Translations under genes and position numbers: made by a program
Notes under the pieces: model-generated
The model's database searches: none
What the model saw: only the letters and a program-made list of their open reading frames with translations
What the model was told of the DNA's origin: nothing
NCBI GenBank assembly: GCA_037043235.1
Contig: JAWRVZ010000314.1
Coordinates: forward strand, 460,007-524,006
Length of the DNA: 64,000 bases
Reading direction: 5' to 3'
Source of the DNA: Rhodeus uyekii
Lineage: Eukaryota; Chordata; Actinopteri; Cypriniformes; Acheilognathidae
Shown here: piece after piece, positions 1-12,400 of the stretch
Position numbering within the stretch: position 1 is the stretch's first letter
How the letters are laid out: each line of letters starts with the position of its first letter

Positions 1-90
1 TTATGTAGTTTGTCAGAAGTTATTTATAAATCCCAATGCTAATATGATTATATTTTTCTAACAAAAATCATTAAACCTTGTTTTCTATAG

Positions 91-264
91 ACTTTCGGAC
101 TGCAATATCACAGAAGAAGGTTGTAAAGCTCTGGCTTCAGCTCTGAGATCAAACCCTTCACACCTGATAGAACTGGATCTCACAGGAAATGATCCTGGAC
201 GATCAGGAGTGAAGCTGTTCAATGATTTATTACAGGATGGACACTTCAATCTGAAAAACATCTG
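91..264 (+). CDS. LRR exon 1 (type A)
   Basis: 174 bp between acceptor TTTTCTATAG and donor GTGATT, fully open. It starts with the LSDCNITEEG motif and contains the LIELDLTGNDPG core. It is nearly identical to the type A exons at 2515, 7887 and 9553. It is the first exon visible; the 5' part of the gene is outside the window. Confidence 0.85.
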
Positions 265-3200
265 GTGATTTAAAACCTCACAATACTTTATTAAAATTAT
301 TGCTACAGTAATTCCACGGTTTACAAGTGACTCTGTATACAAGCAAATGGGTGTACACGCATGGAAAGTCAAATCGGTGTACGAGCATTGTATCGGTGTG
401 CAAGAAATTTTCCCTCGCCCACGCGCATTTTTGTATGGAAAAGTCCTAACGCTCAGCATCTTCGCGCACATTTTTACTGGAAATATCCTAACGACAGCCT
501 CTAACAAAACAGTCACGTGGGTCCAACCCCTTTATCACCCCTTAACTTGTTCATTCTCTCAGCGTTGCTTGGTTTAGTTGCATCATTCACCACAGTGCAT
601 TCTTTTATAAGTGATTTACAGCGGTTTTACATTGTGTTGTTAACTTTAGTTTTGATCGCTATTGTTCACATAGTGAAATATATACAGACAGTACAGCATA
701 TAGACAATGGCCCCCAAGACGAGTAAGAAAGAAGGTACGACATTTATGACAAGGTATGACAAGTAGCAACGCTACTCAAAGGTAAAGTGCGCATTACAGT
801 AAATTGTCAAGTATTTTTAGAGTTTAATTGTCAATCATTAATTAGTATTTATATTACATTTTAATGGTTATAATTTTAACTGTAATTAATAGGGTAAAAC
901 CCAAAAAATATTTAAAATGGGCATTTTATAGTCATTTGGAATGAATCGAGTGATTTTTAGTGCATTCTTATGGGGAAAATTGTTTTGGTGTACTAGAATT
1001 TTGAGTTACGAGCTCGCTCTTGGAACGAATTAAACTCGTAAACCAAGGTTTTACTGTAAGTACTCCCCAACCAAGCTATAGTGTAAAATAAAAAATCAGT
1101 CAGACGTATCTTGTTCTGATCAATTTTTAAATAATCGTCTCTAAATCAAATATATGTAACATGGAAGATTACAACTATGTAACGATAAACACATTGCATT
1201 AACAGCATGGCATATAGCATGACAGATCTGTTTACCAGTTAGCACAGTTGAAAACATAGAACTTATTTCCTTAATAAACACTATATGTTCCATAAAGCAG
1301 GTGAGTGTAGATCTAAAGCACATACACATAAACATGTTCTTAGACTGCACAAATCTAAAAAGACATTAAAGCATGTTCTGTGTAAATTCATAATAGGCTT
1401 TTTTTATACCAAAAAATGCATTTTGGGAGTGTTAGGTTTTGGTATAAAACCTAAAAATAATTTTGCCAGAGTTTAAAACTGGGGGAAAAGTGAGAAACTT
1501 GATCAAATACACAAACCATTCACTATGTAGAAATGTTCTGTTTGCTGAGCTGAACCTGTGAGTAGGATAGGGGCTGCAAAAGGCAAACCATTATAAAATT
1601 ATAAATATAATCTAAAATTGTATTCTACTTCCTGTAGGTTTTTGAAAAGTCCTGCTGCACAGGAAGCGTGTGACTATCTCACTAAAGTTCTGGGTAAAAA
1701 TCCATTATTACTGACAGAACTGGATCTGAGTGAAGATAAATTAGGAGATCTGGATGGAGAGAAACTCTCTGCTCTTTTGATGGACTCTCATAGCAAAGTG
1801 GAGAAAATTATGTGAGTGAAAATGCTTCATCTGCTCACATGTAAAGACCTGTTGATCTGATGTGTTGAATAAAAAATAATGCTTTTTTTGTGTTTAGGCT
1901 GAATAATTGTGAGCTGACACAGAAAAGATTTTCAGTTCTAGCTACTGTTCTCTCCTCCAAAACCATTCTGAAAGAGATGAATCTGAACAACAGTCGTCTG
2001 CTGGACTCAGGAGTTAAAGTGATCTGTGAGGGACTGAAGAATCCTGTGTGTGAACTGAAGATACTAAAGTGAGTGCATTTTACCATCAGCTACACTCAAC
2101 ACCACAGTAATCACAGGAATATTGCGTTTTTGCTGACAACCAAATATTAATGTTACTATCATATGTTATCATAATTGTTATATTTTTCAGGCTCAATAGG
2201 TGTGCTCTAACAAAAGAAAGCTGTTTAGCTCTGGCTTCAGTTCTCAGTTCAGACTCCAGCAGTCTGAAGGTTCTTGATGTGAGCAATAATAATCTGCAGG
2301 ATTCAGGAGTGAAGCTGCTTGCTGATGGACTGAAAGAGAAGTGTAAACTAGAGAGACTCAAGTGAGTTGATGTGTAACATACTAAAGGTCTCTGGGCCTT
2401 TTGTTTGCCTTCATATTCAACCATTCCAAAATGGTATATTGATTGATGTTGTTCAGGGCGTTTGTTGAGTAACTGATTAATAAGCTAAATTTTACATTTT
2501 CACTACTGTTCTAGACTTTCAGACTGCAGTATCAGAGAAGAAGGTTATAAAGCTCTGGCTTCAGCTCTGAGATCAAACCCTTCACACCTGATAGAACTGG
2601 ATCTCACAGGAAATGATCCTGGACAATCAGGAGTGAAGCTGCTCAATGATTTACTACAATATGGACACTGTAAATTGAAGACCATCAGGTGATTAAAACC
2701 TTTAAATATAAACATTTTACTTTTAACTTTTAACTATATTGTAACATAACTGTAACCTAAATTCTCTTCTTTCTGTAGGTTTTTGAAAAGTCCTGCTGCA
2801 AAGGAAGCGTGTGACTTTCTCACTAAAGTTCTCTGTATAAGTCCATTATTACTGACAGAACTGGATCTGAGTGAAGATAAATTAGGAGATCTGGATGGAG
2901 AGAAACTCTCTGCTCTTTTGATGGACTCTCATAGCAAAGTGGAGAAAATCAAGTGAGAGAACATGATTTTATTCATTATAACTTCCCTGTTCACTTCCCT
3001 GTTTAGAGTTGTTGATTAACAAGGTGATTATTGATGCGACATGTTGAATAATAAATAATGCTGTTTTTGTATTTAGGATGAATAATTGTGAGCTGACAGA
3101 GAAAAGCTGTTCAGTTCTAGCTACTGTTCTCTCCTCCAAAACCATCCTGAAAGAGATGAATCTGAACAACAGTCGTCTGCTGGACTCAGGAGTTAAAGTG

Positions 3201-3401
3201 ATCTGTGAGGGACTGAAGAATCCTGTGTGTGAACTGGAGATACTGAAGTGAGTACATTTAACCATCAGCTGCACTAAACAACACAGCAATCATAAATCAT
3301 TTATATATATTTGAGTCCGCTTACCTCCAAAAGTGGGGAAAAATGTAAAAAATGCTTTTAAAGTTTGTAGACAGTAAATTTCATATTCTGACTGTCCATA
3401 G

Positions 3402-3438
<37 letters not shown>

Positions 3439-6400
3439 AGTTTGTGGTGTGGAAAATTGATTGTTGAGGGTTGTTGTTTTATTTATGAAGAAAGTGGTCA
3501 AGACATCAGCTGTTAGGGTTGATGAAGAAGGGGGATGTTGAGAGGTGAAGGTTTTGAAAAGTGTCAGAAGAAGAATGAATTGTTCAATTTGTTGTTGTAG
3601 TATGTCACTATAGCAGTAGAGACATTAGCAGAGAAGAAAGAGAGGAGGGATTGATACAAACCAAGGTCTGAGGGATCTTTCTGTCTGTATCCCTGAGTTT
3701 AGAACAATGGTCAAGGAGAACATCAGATAGCCAGGGGGGAGAAGGAGTGGCATGGGCTGAATGGGATGAAAGCGGGGAGAAGTTACAAGATTTTAGAAAC
3801 AAGATTTTAGAGTGGAGAAAAGAGCATCAGTAGCACTGATAGTACCGAGTGATAATTAGGTGGAGGAAGTGTAGATGAGACCAAAAAGAATAGGCGAGAG
3901 GGTAAGTGTAAGTTATACCAAAATGTGATGTCCTTAGAAGTGCGTGTCATATCATGAACCAGGTTGAGACAATAAACAACTACAAAATGTACTTTTATAG
4001 AGCTGGTACTAGCAATTACATGCATTTAATTTGAGCTATTGTCTCCCAGAGCTGATAAAGGATTAAATATTAGAAATAAGTAATATTAGTGATAGTAATA
4101 CATGTACTGAAGTTTACTGCTTTGTTTACTCCAGACTTCAATTCCAGAAACCAATAGGAAAATAAGTAATGTACTCGAGGACAAAGGGAAGCTAGGCAGG
4201 TTGTTAGGATTGTGATGTCTCCGTCTGACACGCGATTTACGAATGTTAGTAATGGTAGGAAACTATTAACACTGGGAAAGCATCCAATGGGGTACACTAC
4301 AGAGAACACACCCTGCCAATAGGGGAGGTAGCGTGTGGTGGTTACACATATGGACTGACCCGAGGAGCAGTACGACATATGGAAGGTCTTTATAGTAGGT
4401 CCTACCTATCCCAGGGAGGACTGTCTACCAGAAGAGCAGAACTGCCAAGGGAAAGACACGGGTTTACAGAGAGGGAAACCACATCATGGAGCTTACACAT
4501 ATGAGATTACCAAGAGGGAATCTCATCTCATGTGCATCTAGCCCAGTACAAGGGCTGACCAACTGGGCATGCACACGAGCACTGAGCCCAGCGTCGGATG
4601 CGGGGACCTCACTTGAAGAGTAAGCACTCATATCCCCCTGTTAGAGAGGAATGGTGCTGCAAGCAGGACACCGAGCCTGTCTTTCCATACAATACCTGCT
4701 TGTTGGATCTCAATTCCCGGCGCATGCTTTGCTGCGACGACACGTCTGTGAAAACAAATTTCCCGTTAAGGGACAATAAAATTTTATCAATAAAAATTCT
4801 ATCTATCTTGTTCTTAACACACAGGGAGAACTGGCTCCACTCGGAGATTGTAAAATCTTACAAATGTGTTAGGTGTCGCCCAGCCCGCAGCTTTACAGAT
4901 GTCTCTCAGAGAGGCGCCTTACGCCCACGCCCGGGAGGAAGCAACACCCTGTATGGAGTGACCCCTCATTATGTGGTACGCCAAGGCGATGGCATCCACT
5001 ATCCAGTGGGACAACCTTTGTTTGGAGACAGCCTTTCCCTACTGCTCTCCTCCAAAACAGACAAAAAGCTGCAAAGAGCTACTGATGCTCTGCATGCGGT
5101 CCACATAAACATGCAGTGCGTGAATGGGACACAGCAACGGACGGGCTGGGTCTGCCTCCTCCCAAGGCAGCACTTGCAAGTTCACCACTTGGTCCCGAGA
5201 GGGAGTGGTGGGAATTTTGTACACATATCCAGGCCGGGGTCTCGGGCATTTCCGGGGAAAACCACTCAGAGAACAGACTCCACTTCAAGTACAAGCCCGC
5301 CTTGTAGAGGGGGCCCTAGCTGAAGTGATAGTGTCTACCCCCATTGACGGAAGGTCACTTAAGTCTTCCGCGTCCAGGGACCACATGTGGAGGCTCCAGA
5401 GATCTGAAAGCGGGTGCCATATGGTGCCCTGTCCCTGAGAAAGCAGGTCCTTGCTCAGGGGAATCGGCCAGGGAGGGGCTGTCACAAGGAGTTCTGGAAA
5501 CCAGGTTTGGTTGGATCAAAACTAGCAAGACCTGCTCATTGTCCTCCCTGACCTTGCACAGAGTCGGTATTTTCATAAGCCAGCTGTGTGCCAGTGCATC
5601 CGTTCCGAGTGTCCCGTTGGTCAGGGAAAAGAACAACTGGCAATGGGAGGCATTCCAGGGAGACAACAGGTCTACCCATTTATCCCTGAATCGACTCCAA
5701 ATCAGCTGAACCGCCTGGGGAAGGAGTCTCCATTTTCCTGGGAATGTAAGCTGTTGTGAGAGCGCGTCGGCTGCACGATTGAGCTCACCCAGAATATAAA
5801 TGGCGCGCAGCGACCTGAGCCGTTGCTGAATCCAGAGGAGGAGGTGGTGGGCGAGTTGCGACGTGCGATGGGAGCGTTGACTATCTTGATGGTGTATGCA
5901 ATGGTTGACATGTTGTCCATACAGACCAGTACATGTTTGCCGCTCGGAACCGGAGCAGGGCAAGATGTACTGCTAGCAACTCGAGGCAATTGATATGCCA
6001 CTGCAGACAGAATCCTGTCCAGGAGCCCGAAGTAGCATGCCTGTTGCATACGGCACCCCAGCCAGTGGTGGAGGCATCTGTTGTGACAACAACATGACTA
6101 GACTCTTGTCCTAGAGGCACTCTGGCCCATAGATAGGCAAGGTCTGACCAAGCGCTGAATGTTTGGCGACAGGTCGGTGTGATTGCCACATGGAGCGTGC
6201 CATGTTGCCAAGCCCACCTCAGGACTCGGCCATGAAGCCAGTGTTGAAGTAGTCTCATATGCATTGATCCGAGCAGCGTTACATGCCCCAGGAGCCTCTG
6301 AAATTGTTTTCTGCCTGACCACTTTCAGACAGTTCAACACTGACTGAGCACGTTCAATGGTGAGACGTGCTGACATGGTGACCAAGTCCAACTCCAGACC

Positions 6401-9400
6401 AAGAAAAGAGATGGTCCACTCAGCTTTCTCTTTTCCCAGTTGACCCAAAGCTCCAAATGATTGAGGTGTCTGAGCACCAAGTCCCTGTGCTCGCACAACC
6501 GATCCCTAGACTGGGCCAAAATGAGCCAGTCGTCGAGATAGTTCAGGATGTGAACACCCATATCCCTGATAGGGGAAGGGGCGGTGTCCGTGACTTTGAT
6601 AAAGATGGGGGGAGACAGGGTCAAAACAAAGAAGAGGTCAATTGCTGCAAACCAATCTTGGGAGCGGACGCACGTGAGGATGTGTTTCTGTGTGAGAATC
6701 TTGAAAGGGAGCCTATGCAGGGTCTGGTTCAAGACACGCAGATCCAAGACTGGTCGTAACCTCCTGGCTTTCTTGGATACGATGAAGTATGGATTTTAAA
6801 ACGTCAGGAGGCACCAAAGAGACAGGAGATGTACCCACGGGAGGGTGACAGGGAGCGTTGAGGCCCAACTTGGGAAGGATAGCATCCTGGAGGGGCGCGT
6901 CCACCAGATCCCAGCACAAAGCCGCTCCACATCCGGGCCACCCATCTCAGGCCACTTTGATATTCTCTGTGAGGACTTAATGGTCTGGATGGGCTGCGTC
7001 ACCTTCCTGCGGGAGGCTTGGGTTGGACGGGAGTTTTCTGGTCCCGCCAGAGCCTTTACAGCTGCAGGGAGAGACCTGTGAAGAGGCCGGCCTGGAAGAT
7101 GGGGGCGTCGAGAAAGCAAACTTTGTCGGTGTCCATCTAGAAAAAGACGCTGATAGTCCGCGCTGCTCTTTTAGGGTACTGCTCAACTGAAACGCCGAGG
7201 GGTGAAACGTTGCGTGCACGGGAACTGGTTTTCGTCACACTGCTGAATGCTCCCTTACACTAGCTGAGAGAACCGTGAGAGCAATTAAAAAGGTGATCAG
7301 AAAAGAGCGCTCAAAACTGTATGAATGAAGTGAGTAATGCTGGTCCTATTTATACCCATATGCCGGGTGGGTGGGACTCGGCATGCAAATCTCCCTAGCC
7401 AATGTTCATTGGTGCGTTTTGTCAACTTGGAGGTGATTGGGCTCCCAGGTGAGACCCCATGACGTCAGTCAGATGTAATGTCGAACGTGACTAACTGATA
7501 GGGAACAGGTCCTCTGTTGTAATACATGGACAGGAAGTTAATCAGGAGGCTTCTTATAAACATCTGGGATTTCACATTAATAATGAGCTTAAATGGCACA
7601 CACGTGTCTAGTGTTTGCTCAAGAGTCATTGACTAAAGTTTTTAAGAATGTTATTTGGAGTTAGTAGCAATATCATGCACATTTTTTACAGAGCTACAAT
7701 AGAGCCATAGCAGTTGCAGCAGTTCTGTCATAAGACAAGATCTGGAACGGATTAATTTGTTTTCTATTATTTCTAATGGGAAAACATGATTCCAGATACG
7801 AGCAAATCGAGTTACAAGCTCTTCCCTGGAACGGATTATGCTCATATCTAGAGGTATTACTGTATTTAAAATTGTATGTTTTCTAGACTTTCAGACTGCA
7901 GTATTACTGAAGACGGTTATAAAGCTCTGGCTTCAGCTCTGAGATCAAACCCTTCACACCTGAAAGAACTGGATCTCACAGGAAATGATCCTGGACAATC
8001 AGGAGTGAAGCTGCTCAATGATTTACTACAAGATCAGTGCTATGCACTGACAACACTGAGGTGAAATGTGATGAAATTGTACAAAATAGTGTTTCCTACA
8101 AATTTTAAAATTCTTTATATTAAATAGTTTTAAGATTTTATCTGAAAAAGAATTATTAAACCATAATTAATCTCTTTCTTCACATCCACATTATTGTACC
8201 ACATTTTATGTTCAAATTTTTTTTTGTTGCATTTAATGTGAAAGAACCTAAGTGGTATAAAAGTGATCTTTGTTATTTTAGAAGCAGCTCTTCAGTGTAC
8301 AGTTGTTAAATATCAATGTTCTTCCTTTTGTTTCTAGGTTATTACAAAGTCCTGCTGCAGAAGAAGCCTGTCAGTATGTGAATGGAGTTGTGGGTAAAAG
8401 CCCGTTACTCCTGAAAGAACTGAATCTGAGTGAACATGAACTAGGAGACACACGAGTGAATCAGATCTCTGCTCTACTGCAAGATAAACACTGTAAACTC
8501 AACACACTGACGTGAGTATTGTTTACACTTATTATTGTATATTTAAAGTGTTTTAAAGATATCAGGTGAGCAAAACACAATGATTCTCAATAAAAACTGA
8601 ACATTGCCATCAAGTACTTTGGGGCATTTTGTAAAATGAAATAAAATCAATGATTTCTGTTAATTGTTTATTTAAACTTTTATTAACTGACAAAAATGCA
8701 AAGAAACAAATTCCAAAAGATTTCTGTCTTTTCAGTCCAGTGTGTCCTGAAATTTTTGATTTAGATTTTGGCCCAGAATGTTTATTTTGATGCATCCCTA
8801 GACTTTCACCATCTACCCTACATAATATTGTAAAAAGATTCAGGCAATCCAAATAAATATAATTTCATGTAAGGCAATATCAGGGTTCGGTCTAGTTATT
8901 CTTGGTTTTGTCTTTGTGTGAGTGCTCAGTTTGTGCTCAGAGCACAAAAAAATTAAAAACAATTAAAAACTTTAATTAAAAGATAAGGGGATGTAACATG
9001 CTTTTGTCCCAACTATTTTGAAAGTTTTTTTTTTTTTTTTTTTTTTTTACAAAATATAATTAACTAGGGCAGTGAACACACTGGAAATGTTTTCTTTGTT
9101 ATTTTTTCAGTTACATAAAGGTTCAATGGAATTGAAAAAAAATCACATTCTTGAATTTATTGCATTTTACAAAATATCCCAACTTTTCTGGAAATTGTTT
9201 AATATTTCTTAAGTTAAATTCTCCCTCTCTTGTTCATCATTTAGGCTGTGTAATTGTGATCTAACAGAGGAAAGTTGTTCAACTCTTGCTACAGTCCTGA
9301 AATCAAACTCCAGGCTGAAAGAACTTGACATGAGCAACAATAATTTACAGGATTCAGGAGTGAAGAAACTCCAGAACGGATTAGAAAATACAAACTGCAC

Positions 9401-12400
9401 ACTGCAGAAACTCAGGTGATTTAAATTGAACCATAGTTTGACCACTTGAATGTTTGTTTCATAATACAATTTATATTTGAACAGTAAGAAGGATTTTTTA
9501 ATAATATTAATCATATAGTAACTTAGATTTTTATAAATTGTCTTTTCTCTAGACTTTCAGACTGCAGTATCACAGAAGAAGGTTATAAAGCTCTGGCTTC
9601 AGCTCTGAGATCAAACCCTTCACACCTGATAGAACTGGATCTCACAGGAAATGATCCTGGAGAATCAGGAGTGCAGGAGTTTGATGATTTACTGCATGGT
9701 CCAAAGAAACTGAGGTGAGATGTGATTAAATAATGTAATGGACTAATGGACTCATTTTTGGACTAAATATTAATTCAAAGTAACGTTTTAGTAATACAAC
9801 AAGCTGGACAAGTCTTTACAGCTGGAGGTACTGTGGAGGTTCTGATGATTGATGATTTTTTTTTTTTTTTTTTTTACTGATGGTGTTCATTAAATGTTTC
9901 TAAAAGTCCTGAAGTTTAATTTCCATCCAGCCCATATTCATTGTATCTCTGTTTCTCTACAGCAGGTCTATGAATCTCCAGATGTTCACAAACATGCAGT
10001 TTCAGAAAGCCAGTTTTCTCTGCGCTGATGTTTCTCACATTTTGCTTAAAAGCCACGAAGACCTTTAACTTTCATCTTCCCTTCTGCAGGTTTTTGAGTC
10101 CTGCTGCAGAAGAAGCCTTTCAGTATGTGATTGGATTTGTGGATAAAAACCCTTTACTCCTGAAAGAACTGAATCTGAGTGAACATGAACTAGGAGACAC
10201 ACGAGTGAATCAGATCGCTGCTCTACTGCAGGATAAACACTGTAAACTCAACACACTGATGTGAGTATTTTTTCATACTTTAATATGTTATTTTATTTAA
10301 GCTCCTCTGAAGTTCCTTGAACCGTTCCACATTCAGTGTGGTGATGTAATTTCCTCTGTAACAGGAAGTCAGAGTGGGGCATAGTGTTTACTAGATTCCC
10401 CCTTTTGATTTAATATTGATCTGTTACTACAGTAAAACTCTGATCATTGTTTGTCATTATGTTGATATAAAGTTTGAAAAGATTTCTGTTGGTAAAGTGT
10501 TTTCCTCTCTTCTCATCAGTGCTGTTTCAAGTGAAGAGTCTGTCTGACTGTTTTCATGATATAGTCTCTATATCACTTTTAAATACAGCATTTTGTGTAT
10601 AATTCAGATGGGCTGGATATGGTTTGTGGTCTGTGTGACTCGTTCATATGATAAGCTTTGAGATTTCTGTCTCTGACCACATCTGTTTGACACTGATGCA
10701 AAACCACATGTCAGTCTCCCCAGTGGAAATCATATTTACACTATCATAATTGTTAACTTTCCTCTATATAGTGCACTATATATGCCATTCACTATATAGA
10801 AAACAATCAAATAAGTGAACAAGCAAACGATTTTAGATGCTGTTTCAGCATATTTTATAACGTATGAAGTGAGAAACTTGAGATTCTATACTGCGTTACT
10901 TTGAACAGAATATCTGACGAGACTCTATTTTTTTCTTTCTGTCTTCAGTCTATGTGCATGCAGTATTACAGAGAAACAGTGTATCATCCTGACTTCAGCT
11001 CTGAAATCAAACCTTTCACACCTGAGACAACTGGACCTCAGTGGGAATCAAATAAAAAACACAGGAGTGAAGCACTTATCTGAGATGCTGAAAGATGTTC
11101 ACTGTAAACTGGAGAGATTGAGGTCAGTAACTTTCACATAAAAGAATCAGAATTCTTAAAATAACTTGCTGTAAATCAAAACAATTTGTACTCAATCTGT
11201 CATGAAGGCCTGGAGTTTTATTTCACCTTAGCCTTTCGTGATCTGATGAAATAAAGATGATTTCTGTTACTCTGTCAGTCTTTTTGTTTTGCGTTTTCAT
11301 GAAGGGAATGTGAGTTTACAAATAAAGAATTGTTATTTTCTGTTCTCTTTCTCACTGTAGGATGAGATGCTGTGAAATGACAGATGAAGGTTGCTCTGCT
11401 GTGACTTCAGCTCTGAAATCAAACCCATCACACCTGAGAGAACTGGAGCTGAGTGGGAATCAACTAGGATATTCAGGATTTAAAAACCTCAGTGATTTAC
11501 TGATGAACCCACAATTCAAGCTGGAGAAACTACAGTTAGTATCATTATACTGTACAACAATTACAGTGTGATTTAAAGTTTATTGTATAGTTTATTTTAA
11601 GACAACAGGGCTTGAGTTTCATTGTTTATACTGTATCACGTTTGTTTCCCTGTCAAAGAATTTGATTAACTTCTGGTTTCAAAGTAATAATTGTGCGCAT
11701 GTTTTACTGCAGAAATATTGAGCTTCACATCTGCTGCTACGACCGCTTCCAGTTCACAGAACTAGTGAAACAATTACAACCAGATTATGGGAACTATAGA
11801 CTATTTGGCGGACTATATTTCTGTTGTAGCTCTTTAATAAGACGATTATTATAGATCTTCATCATTGTCCGTTCTCTTTGTTTTCCCTTCAGATTGTGTA
11901 AATGCAGTATTAAAGAGAAGCAGTGTGGTTTCCTGGCTTCAGCTCTGAAATCAAACCCATCACACCTGAGAGAACTGGACCTCAGTGGGAATAAACTAAA
12001 ACACACAAGAGTAAAACATTTTTATGATATGCTGAATAATCCAAGCTGTAAACTGGAGAGATTGAGGTCTGTAACAGTCACACAAAATAATCGAAATTGT
12101 GTTTGGTGTTTGAACAGAATGAAGAGTTGTTTTCTTGTTTCTCTGATTGCAGTTTAAGACACTGTGGTATAGAAGATAAAGATTGTTCTGCTGTGACTTC
12201 AGCTCTTAAATCAAATCAATCGAACCTGAGAGAACTGGATCTGAGCGGGAATAAACTAGGACAATCTGGAGTGATGAATCTCAGTGATTTACTGAAGAAC
12301 CCACAATGCAAGCTGGAGAAACTACAGTTAGTAACATTATAGTTTACAGCAGTTTTGGTGTGATTAAAGCTCTTGTCTAATAGACTGATTTAATATATGT

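Larger units (their letters stand above)
4380..7506 (-). mobile_element. Decayed DIRS1-group YR retrotransposon (copy 0)
   Basis: Minus-strand fragments occur in the expected order: reverse transcriptase (about 6800-6330), RNase H (about 6130-5700) and tyrosine recombinase (about 5300-4814). All are broken by frameshifts and stops. The high-coordinate end finishes GATAGGGAAC at 7506, i.e. in the same AAC trinucleotide that bounds the DIRS copy at 12438-17718. The low-coordinate end is uncertain; I could not find an inverted copy of the right terminus there. It sits in the intron between LRR exons 7 and 8. It is a different, older subfamily from the other three copies. Confidence 0.75.

Noticed and set aside
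517..726. Small hydrophobic ORF in the Tigger-like element
   Set aside because: Lies wholly inside nonautonomous repeat DNA and is not kept in the inverted copy at 40662.
3404..3438. GT microsatellite and other simple repeats as CRISPR-like or regulatory arrays
   Set aside because: They are plain microsatellites without spacers, in a vertebrate-type genome.
4598..5323. 241-codon plus-strand ORF
   Set aside because: It is antisense to the broken DIRS recombinase, which has matching motifs on the minus strand; the plus-strand protein is low in character.
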